NCBI RefSeq assembly: GCF_023227875.1
Contig: NZ_JALOCH010000023.1
Coordinates: 1 to 19,087, forward strand
Direction of reading: 5' to 3'
Source of the DNA: Methanoregula sp.
GTDB lineage: Archaea > Halobacteriota > Methanomicrobia > Methanomicrobiales > Methanospirillaceae
Length of the DNA stretch: 19,087 nt
Shown in pieces: positions 7,273-14,141 of the stretch. The notes under the pieces were generated by a model. That model had not been told where the DNA came from, did no database searches, and worked only from the letters and a program-made list of their open reading frames with translations. Numbering within the stretch: the first letter of the stretch is position 1; the number at the start of each line of letters is the position of its first letter. Both the position numbers and the translations under genes were made by a program.

Positions 7273-7841
7273 GTGTTAATCCATCCTCATTTGCGTGTAG
7301 GTTATTCTCATTGCGACACGTTTGTGAGATTAATCCGAGACGTGTGATAACTTCGCTTGTTTCAGAAGCCAACACGCGACAGGGGCGATCGACCGGTAAT
7401 GGAATGCAGTGCTGATGATCCATTGAGGATCTATCGCACTGCTAACCCCGTTCGTTTCACCCGTTTATGGAGATGCGCAAGAGATGTGATCTCAAGCGCT
7501 TTTGCCGGTGTGCACCAGCATTCCTGTCTCGCGAAAGAAGATCCTGACAATAGCGCATCCACCTTATTCAAGGTGGAGGGGGCGCGTTGCACGAACGTTG
7601 GCCCTTGCGCCTGATCAGACCCACTCTGTCAGCCTGTTGTGACGAATCACAACTCCTTCTCGGGATACCCCCGTTATTACGGAGGGTCCACCAATCGGGG
7701 TTTTCCCACGGCATAACCGCCAGTCCAGTGTCCGGAGGCAGGTTCCGCCGTTTACAGATTCGGGCATGCTCCAGACGAAGGAACATGCAGATCTGCATAG
7801 GATAACCTCATATCGGCTTCCATAACTATTGCATAAAAGAA
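7273..7841 (-). other. Gene-free, hairpin-rich region upstream of L3 (long leader or structured ncRNA)
   Basis: No convincing coding gene lies here. The stretch holds several stem-loops. At 7406-7442 a 7-bp outer stem GCAGTGC/GCACTGC and a 5-bp inner stem are separated by a 4x4 internal loop. At 7475-7499 a GCGC and GAGAT stem is split by a symmetrical 2x2 loop. At 7558-7577 there is an 8-bp perfect stem with a 4-base loop. At 7636-7653 a 7-bp stem reads with a UUCG loop on the minus strand. At 7667-7687 a 7-bp stem has one bulged base, and 7785-7798 is a 14-bp palindrome. With a TATA-like box at 7842-7849 (minus), the simplest reading is an RNA of about 550 bases leading into L3, either as leader or as a separately processed RNA. 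I could not match it to RNase P RNA, SRP RNA or tRNA. The sequence does not settle the strand. Confidence 0.5.
7785..7798. repeat. 14-bp perfect palindrome just downstream of the predicted start site
   Basis: ATGCAGATCTGCAT is its own reverse complement. It lies about 20-35 bases downstream of the start predicted from the TATA box at 7842-7849. It could be a protein-binding operator for the ribosomal promoter or the first stem of the leader RNA. Confidence 0.5.
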
Positions 7842-7849
7842 GATATAAA
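7842..7849 (-). promoter_or_regulatory. Putative TATA box upstream of the ribosomal operon / structured region
   Basis: Reads TTTATATC on the minus strand, a good archaeal TATA box. It would place transcription start near 7820, about 550 bases before L3. A weaker A/T element (GATTAATC, about 7326-7333) lies much closer to L3 and could be a second, proximal promoter. Confidence 0.5.
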
Positions 7850-7921
7850 CATATGCCAGTATTTCAGGGATTCCGGGACGTGCCCCGGGTATTGAATCGG
7901 GTATTTGGAATATTGGATGAT

Positions 7922-8326
7922 TTACCCGAAATACAATTCTCCCTGATCGGTGATATAGACGATGATATCTTCGCATACGACCCGGGCCTTGCAGGCCTGT
8001 GCCCGCGATTCCCTCAGGCGGTTGATAAGTGAGATGGTATCGTATTTGACCTTGACATTGATCTTCTCAGCCTCCCCGAAAATGATGGCAGGGACATTAA
8101 AGAGATCCGTCCCGGTCGGGATGGTGCAGAGATGCGTCGCATCGAGGGTGTAGAGGAATTCAAGGGTCTCCTTTGCCCGGCGGATATTTTCCATTGCGCT
8201 TTTTTCAATGGTACAGACATTGGCTTTTGAGGTGGATATGATATCCGCAATCTGCTGCTGGGTCAGCCCCTGCTTCCGGTACCTGAGTACCTCCATCTGC
8301 CGTTCAGTAAGCAGCCCGTCCTTCAT
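7922..8326 (-). CDS. tfx: Tfx family DNA-binding transcriptional regulator
   Basis: Methanogen regulator first described in Methanothermobacter, where Tfx binds near the promoter of the formylmethanofuran dehydrogenase operon fmdECB. The 134 residues begin with a sigma-region-4/LuxR-like helix-turn-helix (LTERQMEVLRYRKQGLTQQQ, continuing to about residue 45), followed by a helix (KSAMENIRRAKETLEFL) and the Tfx C-terminal domain (GTDLFNVPAIIFGEAEKINV). The ATG has an AAGGTG site five bases upstream. It diverges from mtd, with 250 bases between, so control of mtd and of itself is plausible but inferred. No clear T-rich terminator follows it. Confidence 0.9.
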   Translation of the reverse strand: MKDGLLTERQMEVLRYRKQGLTQQQIADIISTSKANVCTIEKSAMENIRRAKETLEFLYTLDATHLCTIPTGTDLFNVPAIIFGEAEKINVKVKYDTISLINRLRESRAQACKARVVCEDIIVYITDQGELYFG

Positions 8327-8358
8327 AGTAACACCTTCTCAACCCGGACTTAAACACT

Positions 8359-8377
8359 TTTCGTTAACTTTACGAAA
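8359..8377. promoter_or_regulatory. Inverted repeat around a possible tfx TATA element (candidate operator)
   Basis: TTTCGT and ACGAAA are perfect 6-base arms with a 7-base spacer. The spacer and arm edges hold the A/T-rich element that could serve as the tfx TATA box about 25-30 bases upstream of a start near 8342, which would retain the tfx ribosome binding site in the leader. A dimeric regulator bound here would block TBP, which suggests autoregulation. Confidence 0.45.
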
Positions 8378-8521
8378 GCGTGCGGCGGGTGGAAGGGATC
8401 GGCAAATCAAATTTATTCAATTTTTCAACGTTTTCATTTTTTTTCAACTATTATTGAGAAAAGATTTAGAAATGAAGATGGTTTTCCCCCGTTTTTCGAC
8501 GAGAGGAGACATTTCAAAATG

Positions 8522-8529
8522 TTTATATG
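8522..8529 (+). promoter_or_regulatory. TATA box of mtd
   Basis: TTTATATG lies about 50 bases before the mtd ATG and predicts a start near 8548-8553. The leader would be about 25-30 bases and keep the GAGGTGA ribosome binding site at 8565-8571. Two copies of TTTTTCAAC, at 8421-8429 and 8440-8448, lie about 75-100 bases upstream. Confidence 0.75.
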
Positions 8530-8543
8530 AATACCGGGTCATA

Positions 8544-8555
8544 ATAACGTGTTAT
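8544..8555. promoter_or_regulatory. Inverted repeat overlapping the predicted mtd start site
   Basis: ATAAC-GT-GTTAT has 5-base arms and a 2-base spacer and sits where transcription should start given the TATA box at 8522-8529. This is a typical place for a repressor site in archaea. The arms are short and A/T-rich, so chance occurrence is possible. Confidence 0.35.
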
Positions 8556-8576
8556 AACATTTTCGAGGTGAATTAG

Positions 8577-9416
8577 ATGGTTGTTAAAGTAGGCGTTGCT
8601 AAATTAGGCAACATTGCAAGTGGTGTAATGGCAGAGCTCCTCCTCGATGAGAGAGCAGACCGTGAAGACATGCAGACATTCATGGCGACCAGCGGCACGA
8701 AACTCGAGCCGGCAGATGTCGACCGTGTCGTCTCCAACCTGAAGGCATACCAGCCTGACTTCTGTATTGTCGTCTCCCCCAACGGGGTTCTCCCCGGCCC
8801 GACCGGTGCCCGCGAGCAGCTCGCTGCAGCAGGTATCCCCGTTGTCATCATCACCGATGATGTGACCACCAAGAAGGAGTGGGAAGGCGTCAAGGCCAGC
8901 AAGTTCGGGTACATCATCATGAAGGCAGACTCCATGATCGGTGCACGCCGCGAGTTCCTTGACCCCGTCGAGATGTCCGACTACAACGGCAACCTCGTCA
9001 AAGTGCTGGCACTGACCGGTGCATTCCGCAAGATGCAGGTTGCTCTCGACAAGGTCATCGACCAGGTCAAGGCCGGCAAGAAGGGCGACGCAATTGAGCT
9101 CCCGAAGCTCATCATGACCACCGACAGGGCGGTCGACGGCGAGTTTACCAATCCCTTTGCACTGGCAAAGGCACGTGCTGCCCACGAGATCGCCATGGCC
9201 GTTGCAGGCCAGAACGTCAAGGGCTGCTTCATGACCAAGGAATGGGAGAAATACATCCCGATCGTTGCAAGCGCTCACGAAATGATGAGGGCAGCAGCAG
9301 TTCTTTGTGACGAGGCACGTGAGCTCGAGAAGGCAGGGGACAGCATCCTGCGCCAGGCCCACAAGAAAGACGGAACGCTCGTCTCCAAGAAGAAACTCGT
9401 TGCAAAATTCGAGTAA
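8577..9416 (+). CDS. mtd: F420-dependent methylenetetrahydromethanopterin dehydrogenase
   Basis: Cytoplasmic methanogenesis enzyme (EC 1.5.98.1). It reversibly reduces methenyl-H4MPT to methylene-H4MPT with F420H2, the step before Mer. The 279 residues match the family's usual length. The N-terminus (VVKVGVAKLGNIASGVMAEL), the VVSPNGVLPGPTGAREQL segment and the late PIVASAHEMMRAAAVLCDEA segment are characteristic of Mtd. The start is supported by a GAGGTGA Shine-Dalgarno site five bases before the ATG. It has its own TATA box and a T-rich terminator. Codons appear strongly biased to C-ending forms, as expected for an abundant enzyme. Confidence 0.97.
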   Translation: MVVKVGVAKLGNIASGVMAELLLDERADREDMQTFMATSGTKLEPADVDRVVSNLKAYQPDFCIVVSPNGVLPGPTGAREQLAAAGIPVVIITDDVTTKKEWEGVKASKFGYIIMKADSMIGARREFLDPVEMSDYNGNLVKVLALTGAFRKMQVALDKVIDQVKAGKKGDAIELPKLIMTTDRAVDGEFTNPFALAKARAAHEIAMAVAGQNVKGCFMTKEWEKYIPIVASAHEMMRAAAVLCDEARELEKAGDSILRQAHKKDGTLVSKKKLVAKFE

Positions 9417-9433
9417 ATTTTTCTTATTTTTTT
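9417..9433 (+). terminator. T-rich terminator of mtd
   Basis: Immediately after the TAA stop the plus strand reads almost only T (TTTTTCTTATTTTTTT), the usual archaeal termination signal. It overlaps the 3' end of the convergent GalT-like gene. Confidence 0.7.
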
Positions 9434-10353
9434 CCGTTTCTGTAGAGATCACCCATCTCTTCCGGGATGGTCATTACGATTGGTTCCCCGTGCATCCGCT
9501 CCATGAATGCAGAATCGCTCATGGATGACGGGTTGGGATTGATCCGGGAAATGAGCGAGCAGAACGCATGGAACCCATTGTCTTCACTGCCCTTATCGAA
9601 AAATATAGACATGTTGAATGCATACGTCCCCATGCACCGGTAGAACGCAAGCACTTCGAGGATCCCCCGTGCCAGGAGATCGATATAAGGATCCATTTCG
9701 CTAATCGAGGATACGGGTAGGAGTCCCCTGACCTCACGCTCTCCGCACGGCACTGCATGGGCAGACCAGAGGATCTCATCACCAAACAGGTATCGCCCCG
9801 ACGCTCTCTCCTCCTCCCGCAACGCATCCCAGTAGTTCATCCCATGGCGCTGCTGGTATTGACGGCCAGCTTCCATATATAATTCCATAACACGGGATGG
9901 CCGGACATCGGAGAGCCCCTGCATGTGCGGGTGGACCATACTCGCACCGGCTGAGGGTAGGAAGTTCATATTGATGCTGGGATACCCGTCATACCGGAGG
10001 AGTGCTTCTACCTGTCCCGATAATGCATCGGCTATCTGCTGTCTGGTGAAGGTATCCACCCGGTGCTCATCCGTTATGACCGTCACCACGTGACCCTGCC
10101 CAAAGGGAAACATGTTGGGAAACGTGATACTCTCGCCATGGATGATCCGCCGACCGTCGGGAAATACCGGGGTCACAGAAAAGATCCGGTCACAACAGAA
10201 CGGGCAGTCACCCGTATCCGGGGGAAGGGTGAGGGGCTGGAGAACATGCCGCTTCGACCGGTCCGGGCTGATCCTGCACCGGCAGCCGGTGAAGCGTTCC
10301 TCCCGGTACTGTACAACTCCTTTCGGGGTTGCAACTTCTGTAATGGTGAACAT
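9424..10353 (-). CDS. Galactose-1-phosphate uridylyltransferase-like protein (HIT superfamily, GalT type)
   Basis: A GalT-family nucleotidyltransferase would move a nucleotidyl group between a sugar 1-phosphate and a UDP-sugar through a nucleotidyl-histidine. Visible are a CPFC pair near residues 50-53 (metal-binding in GalT), the PFGQGHVVTVITDEH segment, and HPHMQ at about residues 141-145. The middle His of HPHMQ (about residue 143) aligns with the nucleophilic histidine of the HPHGQ motif. At about 309 residues it is slightly shorter than bacterial GalT. The ATG at 10353 is preferred; an in-frame GTG at 10362 is possible, and a TATA-like element near 10381-10390 would give a nearly leaderless mRNA. 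The true substrate is not known: the gene stands alone, convergent with mtd, with no galactose pathway neighbour. Confidence 0.75.
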   Translation of the reverse strand: MFTITEVATPKGVVQYREERFTGCRCRISPDRSKRHVLQPLTLPPDTGDCPFCCDRIFSVTPVFPDGRRIIHGESITFPNMFPFGQGHVVTVITDEHRVDTFTRQQIADALSGQVEALLRYDGYPSINMNFLPSAGASMVHPHMQGLSDVRPSRVMELYMEAGRQYQQRHGMNYWDALREEERASGRYLFGDEILWSAHAVPCGEREVRGLLPVSSISEMDPYIDLLARGILEVLAFYRCMGTYAFNMSIFFDKGSEDNGFHAFCSLISRINPNPSSMSDSAFMERMHGEPIVMTIPEEMGDLYRNGKK

Positions 10354-10432
10354 TCCCTTCACGTTACTATTTCCGGCAGGATAAGATAGTCATTTGCACA
10401 ACATGGGGGGGTCTGATACTGGTCTGTCCGGA

Positions 10433-10449
10433 TAAAAAAATAAAAAAAG
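10433..10449 (-). terminator. T-rich terminator of mer
   Basis: On the minus strand, about 60 bases past the mer stop, two runs of seven T separated by one A form a strong archaeal terminator. It separates mer from the downstream GalT-like gene, which has its own promoter-like element. Confidence 0.7.
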
Positions 10450-10511
10450 TTTTTCTGCCAAGGCACCATCGCCGTTTTCGGTTATATGGGGGCAGGTATT
10501 GTGCTCTGTCC

Positions 10512-11498
10512 TTATACAACGTACTTGCCGAGCAGGCGGATGGAGTTGGTCATGTCGGGACCGAGTGGTGAACCGAAGATGATCTGCGTGACGCCTGCCT
10601 TGGTGAGGTCCTCACACTTCTGCTTGACCATGTCAGGGGTTCCTGCAATGGTGAATGCATCGATCTCCTTGTCTCCGACGAGTTCTCCAACAGACTTGAA
10701 GTCGAACTTTCCGAGTGCTGCCTTGATCTTGGCAACATTGGCAAGGTCGAGACCGTGGCGGGTGAGCAGGGGTTCCGGAGAGCCGGCTGCAATGAATGCT
10801 GCAACGATCTTTGCTGCGTTGCGGGCCTTCTTCTCGCTCTGGTCGATTGACATTGCGGTGTATGCACCGATATCAAAGTTCTTCTTGCCTACCTTTTCGG
10901 TGGCTGCCTTGATGATCGGGATTGCAGCGGCAAAGTCCTTGGGGTTGGATGCGTTGATGAGTGCTCCGTCACCGACTCTGCCGGCGAGGTCAAGGACCTT
11001 GGGGCCCTGTGCGCCGATGTACACCGGGATACCCTTCTTTCCGGGGAGAGTGACACCAGTCAGCTTTGCGCCGTCGTAGTCGAAGAACTTCATGCCGGAC
11101 TTGTTCACCTGTTCACCGGCAACGAGCTTGCGGAACTGTATAACAGCTTCCTCAAGCCGTCCTACCGGCTTATCGGCCACGATTGCCAGCTTCGGGAGGG
11201 TCGAGAGGTCGCCCGGTCCGATACCGAGGACTGCACGTCCGTCAGAGATCTCGTTGAGCGTGCAGGCAAAGGATGCCATTGCCGCGGGAGTGTCGGTGAA
11301 GGAGTTCATGATACCCGGGCCCATCTTCAGGGTCGTGGTTGCCTGCGCAATGGCGGCAAGGGTGGGGTAGCAGTGGCGGTTGTTATAGTGGTTGGTTATC
11401 CATGCAAAATCAATGTCTTTGGACTCAGCAAGTTTACAGAAGTTAACAACTTGCTTTACGTTGACATTTCCAGGTACGAATTCAATTCCATATGTCAA
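10512..11498 (-). CDS. mer: F420-dependent 5,10-methylenetetrahydromethanopterin reductase
   Basis: Cytoplasmic methanogenesis enzyme (EC 1.5.98.2) that reduces methylene-H4MPT to methyl-H4MPT with F420H2, using the product of Mtd. It belongs to the luciferase-like (TIM-barrel) F420 enzymes. The 328 residues are normal length and begin MTYGIEFVPGNVNVKQVVNF. Characteristic segments are WITNHYNNRHCYPTLAAIA, LGIGPGDLSTLPKLAI and GKKGIPVYIGAQGPKVLDLA. The start codon is TTG: a GAGGTGA site at 11506-11512 lies seven bases upstream, and the nearby ATG is out of frame. A TATA element (TTTATTTAA, 11535-11543) predicts a very short leader. Confidence 0.97.
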   Translation of the reverse strand: MTYGIEFVPGNVNVKQVVNFCKLAESKDIDFAWITNHYNNRHCYPTLAAIAQATTTLKMGPGIMNSFTDTPAAMASFACTLNEISDGRAVLGIGPGDLSTLPKLAIVADKPVGRLEEAVIQFRKLVAGEQVNKSGMKFFDYDGAKLTGVTLPGKKGIPVYIGAQGPKVLDLAGRVGDGALINASNPKDFAAAIPIIKAATEKVGKKNFDIGAYTAMSIDQSEKKARNAAKIVAAFIAAGSPEPLLTRHGLDLANVAKIKAALGKFDFKSVGELVGDKEIDAFTIAGTPDMVKQKCEDLTKAGVTQIIFGSPLGPDMTNSIRLLGKYVV

Positions 11499-11505
11499 GG
11501 CTTGT

Positions 11506-11543
11506 TCACCTCATTGAGTATTACCGTACACGCATTTAAATAA
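11506..11543 (-). promoter_or_regulatory. mer promoter and ribosome binding site
   Basis: TTTATTTAA at 11535-11543 is the TATA box. The GAGGTGA Shine-Dalgarno site at 11506-11512 is seven bases before the TTG start. Predicted transcription start is near 11513, so the leader would be only about 15 bases and consist largely of the ribosome binding site. Confidence 0.65.
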
Positions 11544-11826
11544 ATTATCATTTTACGTTGGAAAGAAACGACGGTCTGTCGGTAAATCTGCCAGAATGGC
11601 GTTTATTTTTAAAATCAGCCCGGTTTTTTTCAGAAAACGGGGAAGATCGCAGCATGCTATCCATGTTCAGGCCCCATTTACGGTTCCACTCATAGACAAC
11701 ATGTTTTCCCACGGCATATCATGATCCAAGACCATTGCCATAACCCGTATTGCCAACAAAGTCTTATTTCCTCATGATCAATGATCCTATAAGATATTGA
11801 ACACCGACCGGACAATATTTCTCTAC
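11544..11826. other. Divergent intergenic region between mer and the CetZ-like gene
   Basis: No coding gene is apparent in this stretch. It holds an imperfect hairpin at 11619-11641 (8 bp, one bulge, T-rich loop), an A/T-rich TATA-like stretch near 11602-11614, and scattered copies of ATGATC (for example around 11730 and 11784-11796). None is diagnostic. Confidence 0.4.
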
Positions 11827-11834
11827 GATATATA
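11827..11834 (+). promoter_or_regulatory. TATA box of the CetZ-like gene
   Basis: GATATATA lies about 40 bases upstream of the ATG at 11874 and predicts a start near 11857. Only a weak ribosome binding site (GGGAT, 11863-11867) follows. Confidence 0.55.
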
Positions 11835-11873
11835 CCATGACTGCAAGGGCAATCGGTTTTACGGGATAACGTT

Positions 11874-14141
11874 ATGCGGATAATTGCAATCGGACTGGGG
11901 GGAGCGGGATGCAGGATTGTAGACAGCCTGTACACCATCGACCGCCGGGGTAGCAGGGTCTCATGCGTTGAGGGACTGGCAATTGACGTTGACGAGACCA
12001 CCCTGCAGCAACTGGGAGGACTACCGGATTCCTTAAGGATGTACTACCCTCCCTTTGATCCGGTGAGTCCTGAAAAATCCGGGGATGCAGGCCCGACCGC
12101 CACGATCGATATTGCTGAGATTATCTCACGGGTTCATAATTTTGAATCCGGTGAGAACGACGCAATTATTGTCTGTTGCGGCCTTGGCGGGAGTATGGCC
12201 GACATCGTGCCCCATGTCATAGCAGGACTCCGGGCCTCGATCGTTGAACCCATTTTCGGGCTGGTCACGCTGCCCTGCCTCGCTGAAGGAAGGAGACGTT
12301 CGGGAAAGGCGGCCGATGACATTGATATTCTCTTACCGCTACTCGACGGCATGATACTCTTCGACAACGAGACCTGGTATAAGAAGATCAAAGCCCTTCC
12401 TGCACCACCGGCAAAAAAAGAGAAAGGGCTTGCACGGATGCTCGGGTTCGACAAGGAGGAACCGGAAATATCGCCGGAACTGGCGACCTACCTTCGCCTC
12501 AATGAGGCCATAGTCCGAAGAATAAGCCTTATCCTGAAGGCAGGAGAATTCCGGGCCGACGGAGGCATCGATCTTGCCGAAGTGGTGCTGGACTCCGGTG
12601 AAGTACTGAATACTATGAAAGACGGGGGGTTCATCACTATCGGTTATGCGGTGGAGAAACTCCCCAACAATCCGTGGGCATTCCTCTCCCAGCTGAAGCC
12701 CGGCGGACTGACCAATGAGGAGGGTAAAAAGAGGGCATCGCGTATTGTCGAGATCGCAAAACAGGCAATCTACCATGAGATCTCGACTCCCTGTGACATG
12801 ACGAGCGCCCACAAGGCCCTTGTCCTTGTCGCCGGGCCTTCGCACGAACTCTCGATGCAGGGGTTCATGACCGTGAGAAAATGGATCGACCGGAGTATCA
12901 GGGGGCTTGAAACACGATCCGGCGATTACCCGATCATGACCACAAAAAATGTTGCAATTATCATCATGTTGTCAGGGCTTGAGAACATACCCCGGGTCAA
13001 CGAACTCAGGGAGATCCGTGAACAGGCCCGTCCTGGCGCTGCAGTCAGGGCAGTGTCGGAGGACACGGGCACAATCGTGTCCCAGCAGTATCAGGACCCG
13101 GGATCACTCCGTGACGAGATGGTAGTCCTCCCTAAAAACATGGAGAAGGTGACCGCGGATCACCGGCACCCGGAGGACAATGCTCCCCGTGCAAGGTCAC
13201 CAGTCCGCGAAGATATGATCGAGACCGATCGCCCTATACCCACATCGATATCTCCTCAACGGCAGCCAACCCCAGTTCCGGTAACTGCTTCCCGGCGCCT
13301 GACACCAGATGAGACTCCCGTCAGAAGAGCACTGGTGACGGAAGAAAAATACCCGTCTACGCCGGCACCTTCTGCGACACAATCCCGTCCGCCTGTTGTC
13401 GCAGTTGACCGCCCAATGCCGGAAAAAAGGTATCCGGCACAACAACCGATATACCCGGAGCCTGCAACGGGCACAAGTCCCGGGCCAAAACGGGTACTGA
13501 CGGAACATCTTAAGGAGACTGCCCGACAACAGATAGAACAGGAATTACAGCGACAACGGATGATGGCACTCTCCGGAAAGCAGGAGAAAGCGGGAGATTC
13601 GGCAGCTATGCCTCACCGGGAACCATCTGAAGTTGTCAGGCTAAAACGGCAGGTCATCCAGTCAAGCCCTCCGGCGCAACCAGTCTCACCTTCTCCGGTG
13701 CCTGTACAGGATATATCTCAGGCAGTCGAGAAGAAGACCATAATTATCCGGAAGCGGAGTCCCGCTCCGGTGGTGCCGGACACACCTCCCCCGGAAGAAC
13801 GGGAAGGACTACCCGCAACCAACGACGGGGCCAAGGCCGGAGACCTGGTTTACCGGGATACTTCTGATGAACCAGCTCCGGAAGAAAGTCCCGTATCGAT
13901 AAAAGACACATCGTTCCGGGCAAAAGACGATATATTCCTGGGGAAAGGCATCCGTGATACTGCTGTTCCAAAGGCACGGGATGCTTCTCTTATGCATACG
14001 AACCTGAAACCAAAAAAGCCTGCAGGGCTGGCAAACCGGGATGATGAACAGGAGGGGAGTCATGACAACGAGGACGAATCATCCCATGACCGTCAACAGG
14101 GTAAAAAGCTGAAAAAACAGGATGATATCTCCTGGATCTGA
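11874..14141 (+). CDS. Divergent CetZ/FtsZ-like (tubulin superfamily) protein with long disordered tail
   Basis: Tubulin-superfamily proteins polymerise on GTP and shape or divide the cell. The 755 residues open with an FtsZ/CetZ first glycine loop (IGLGGAGCRIVD, residues 6-17). A CetZ-like ILFDNETW lies at 161-168, followed by a Lys/Pro-rich insert (about 169-195). A T7-like region (GIDLAEVVLDSGEVLNTM) has D233 and E236 where FtsZ has two aspartates. The T4 loop, normally GGGTGTG or similar, reads GLGGSMA at 103-109, so GTP binding or hydrolysis may be changed. Residues from about 386 to 755 are a proline-, charge- and glutamine-rich tail with one likely helix or coiled coil (540-566) and a basic, hydrophobic end (KKLKKQDDISWI). 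It diverges from mer and stands alone. Function is inferred from homology only; superfamily membership is likely. Confidence 0.75.
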   Translation: MRIIAIGLGGAGCRIVDSLYTIDRRGSRVSCVEGLAIDVDETTLQQLGGLPDSLRMYYPPFDPVSPEKSGDAGPTATIDIAEIISRVHNFESGENDAIIVCCGLGGSMADIVPHVIAGLRASIVEPIFGLVTLPCLAEGRRRSGKAADDIDILLPLLDGMILFDNETWYKKIKALPAPPAKKEKGLARMLGFDKEEPEISPELATYLRLNEAIVRRISLILKAGEFRADGGIDLAEVVLDSGEVLNTMKDGGFITIGYAVEKLPNNPWAFLSQLKPGGLTNEEGKKRASRIVEIAKQAIYHEISTPCDMTSAHKALVLVAGPSHELSMQGFMTVRKWIDRSIRGLETRSGDYPIMTTKNVAIIIMLSGLENIPRVNELREIREQARPGAAVRAVSEDTGTIVSQQYQDPGSLRDEMVVLPKNMEKVTADHRHPEDNAPRARSPVREDMIETDRPIPTSISPQRQPTPVPVTASRRLTPDETPVRRALVTEEKYPSTPAPSATQSRPPVVAVDRPMPEKRYPAQQPIYPEPATGTSPGPKRVLTEHLKETARQQIEQELQRQRMMALSGKQEKAGDSAAMPHREPSEVVRLKRQVIQSSPPAQPVSPSPVPVQDISQAVEKKTIIIRKRSPAPVVPDTPPPEEREGLPATNDGAKAGDLVYRDTSDEPAPEESPVSIKDTSFRAKDDIFLGKGIRDTAVPKARDASLMHTNLKPKKPAGLANRDDEQEGSHDNEDESSHDRQQGKKLKKQDDISWI

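Noticed and set aside
7568..7798. A 76-codon open frame on the minus strand inside the hairpin-rich region
   Set aside because: No ribosome binding site, start codon inside the 14-bp palindrome, low-complexity Pro end and no recognisable domain. The region looks like RNA or leader, not protein.
7273..7841. RNase P RNA or SRP (7S) RNA
   Set aside because: I looked on both strands for the conserved GAGGAAAGTCC / ACAGAA-type RNase P blocks and the GGAA-loop plus AGCA pattern of SRP helix 8. Neither was found; GTCCGGAGGCAGG near 7730 resembles the SRP loop only superficially.
8604..9452. A 282-codon open frame antisense to mtd
   Set aside because: The plus frame is unmistakably Mtd with promoter and ribosome binding site. 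The antisense frame is a by-product of strong codon bias and has a Cys/Leu/Val-rich, unrecognisable product.
11619..11641. Hairpin with a T-rich loop between mer and the CetZ-like gene, considered as a terminator
   Set aside because: No gene ends nearby on either strand, the stem is A/T-rich with a bulge, and the T-run lies in the loop rather than after the stem.
12339..12845. A 168-codon minus-strand open frame inside the CetZ-like gene
   Set aside because: It lies antisense to the conserved core, has no ribosome binding site and no recognisable domain.
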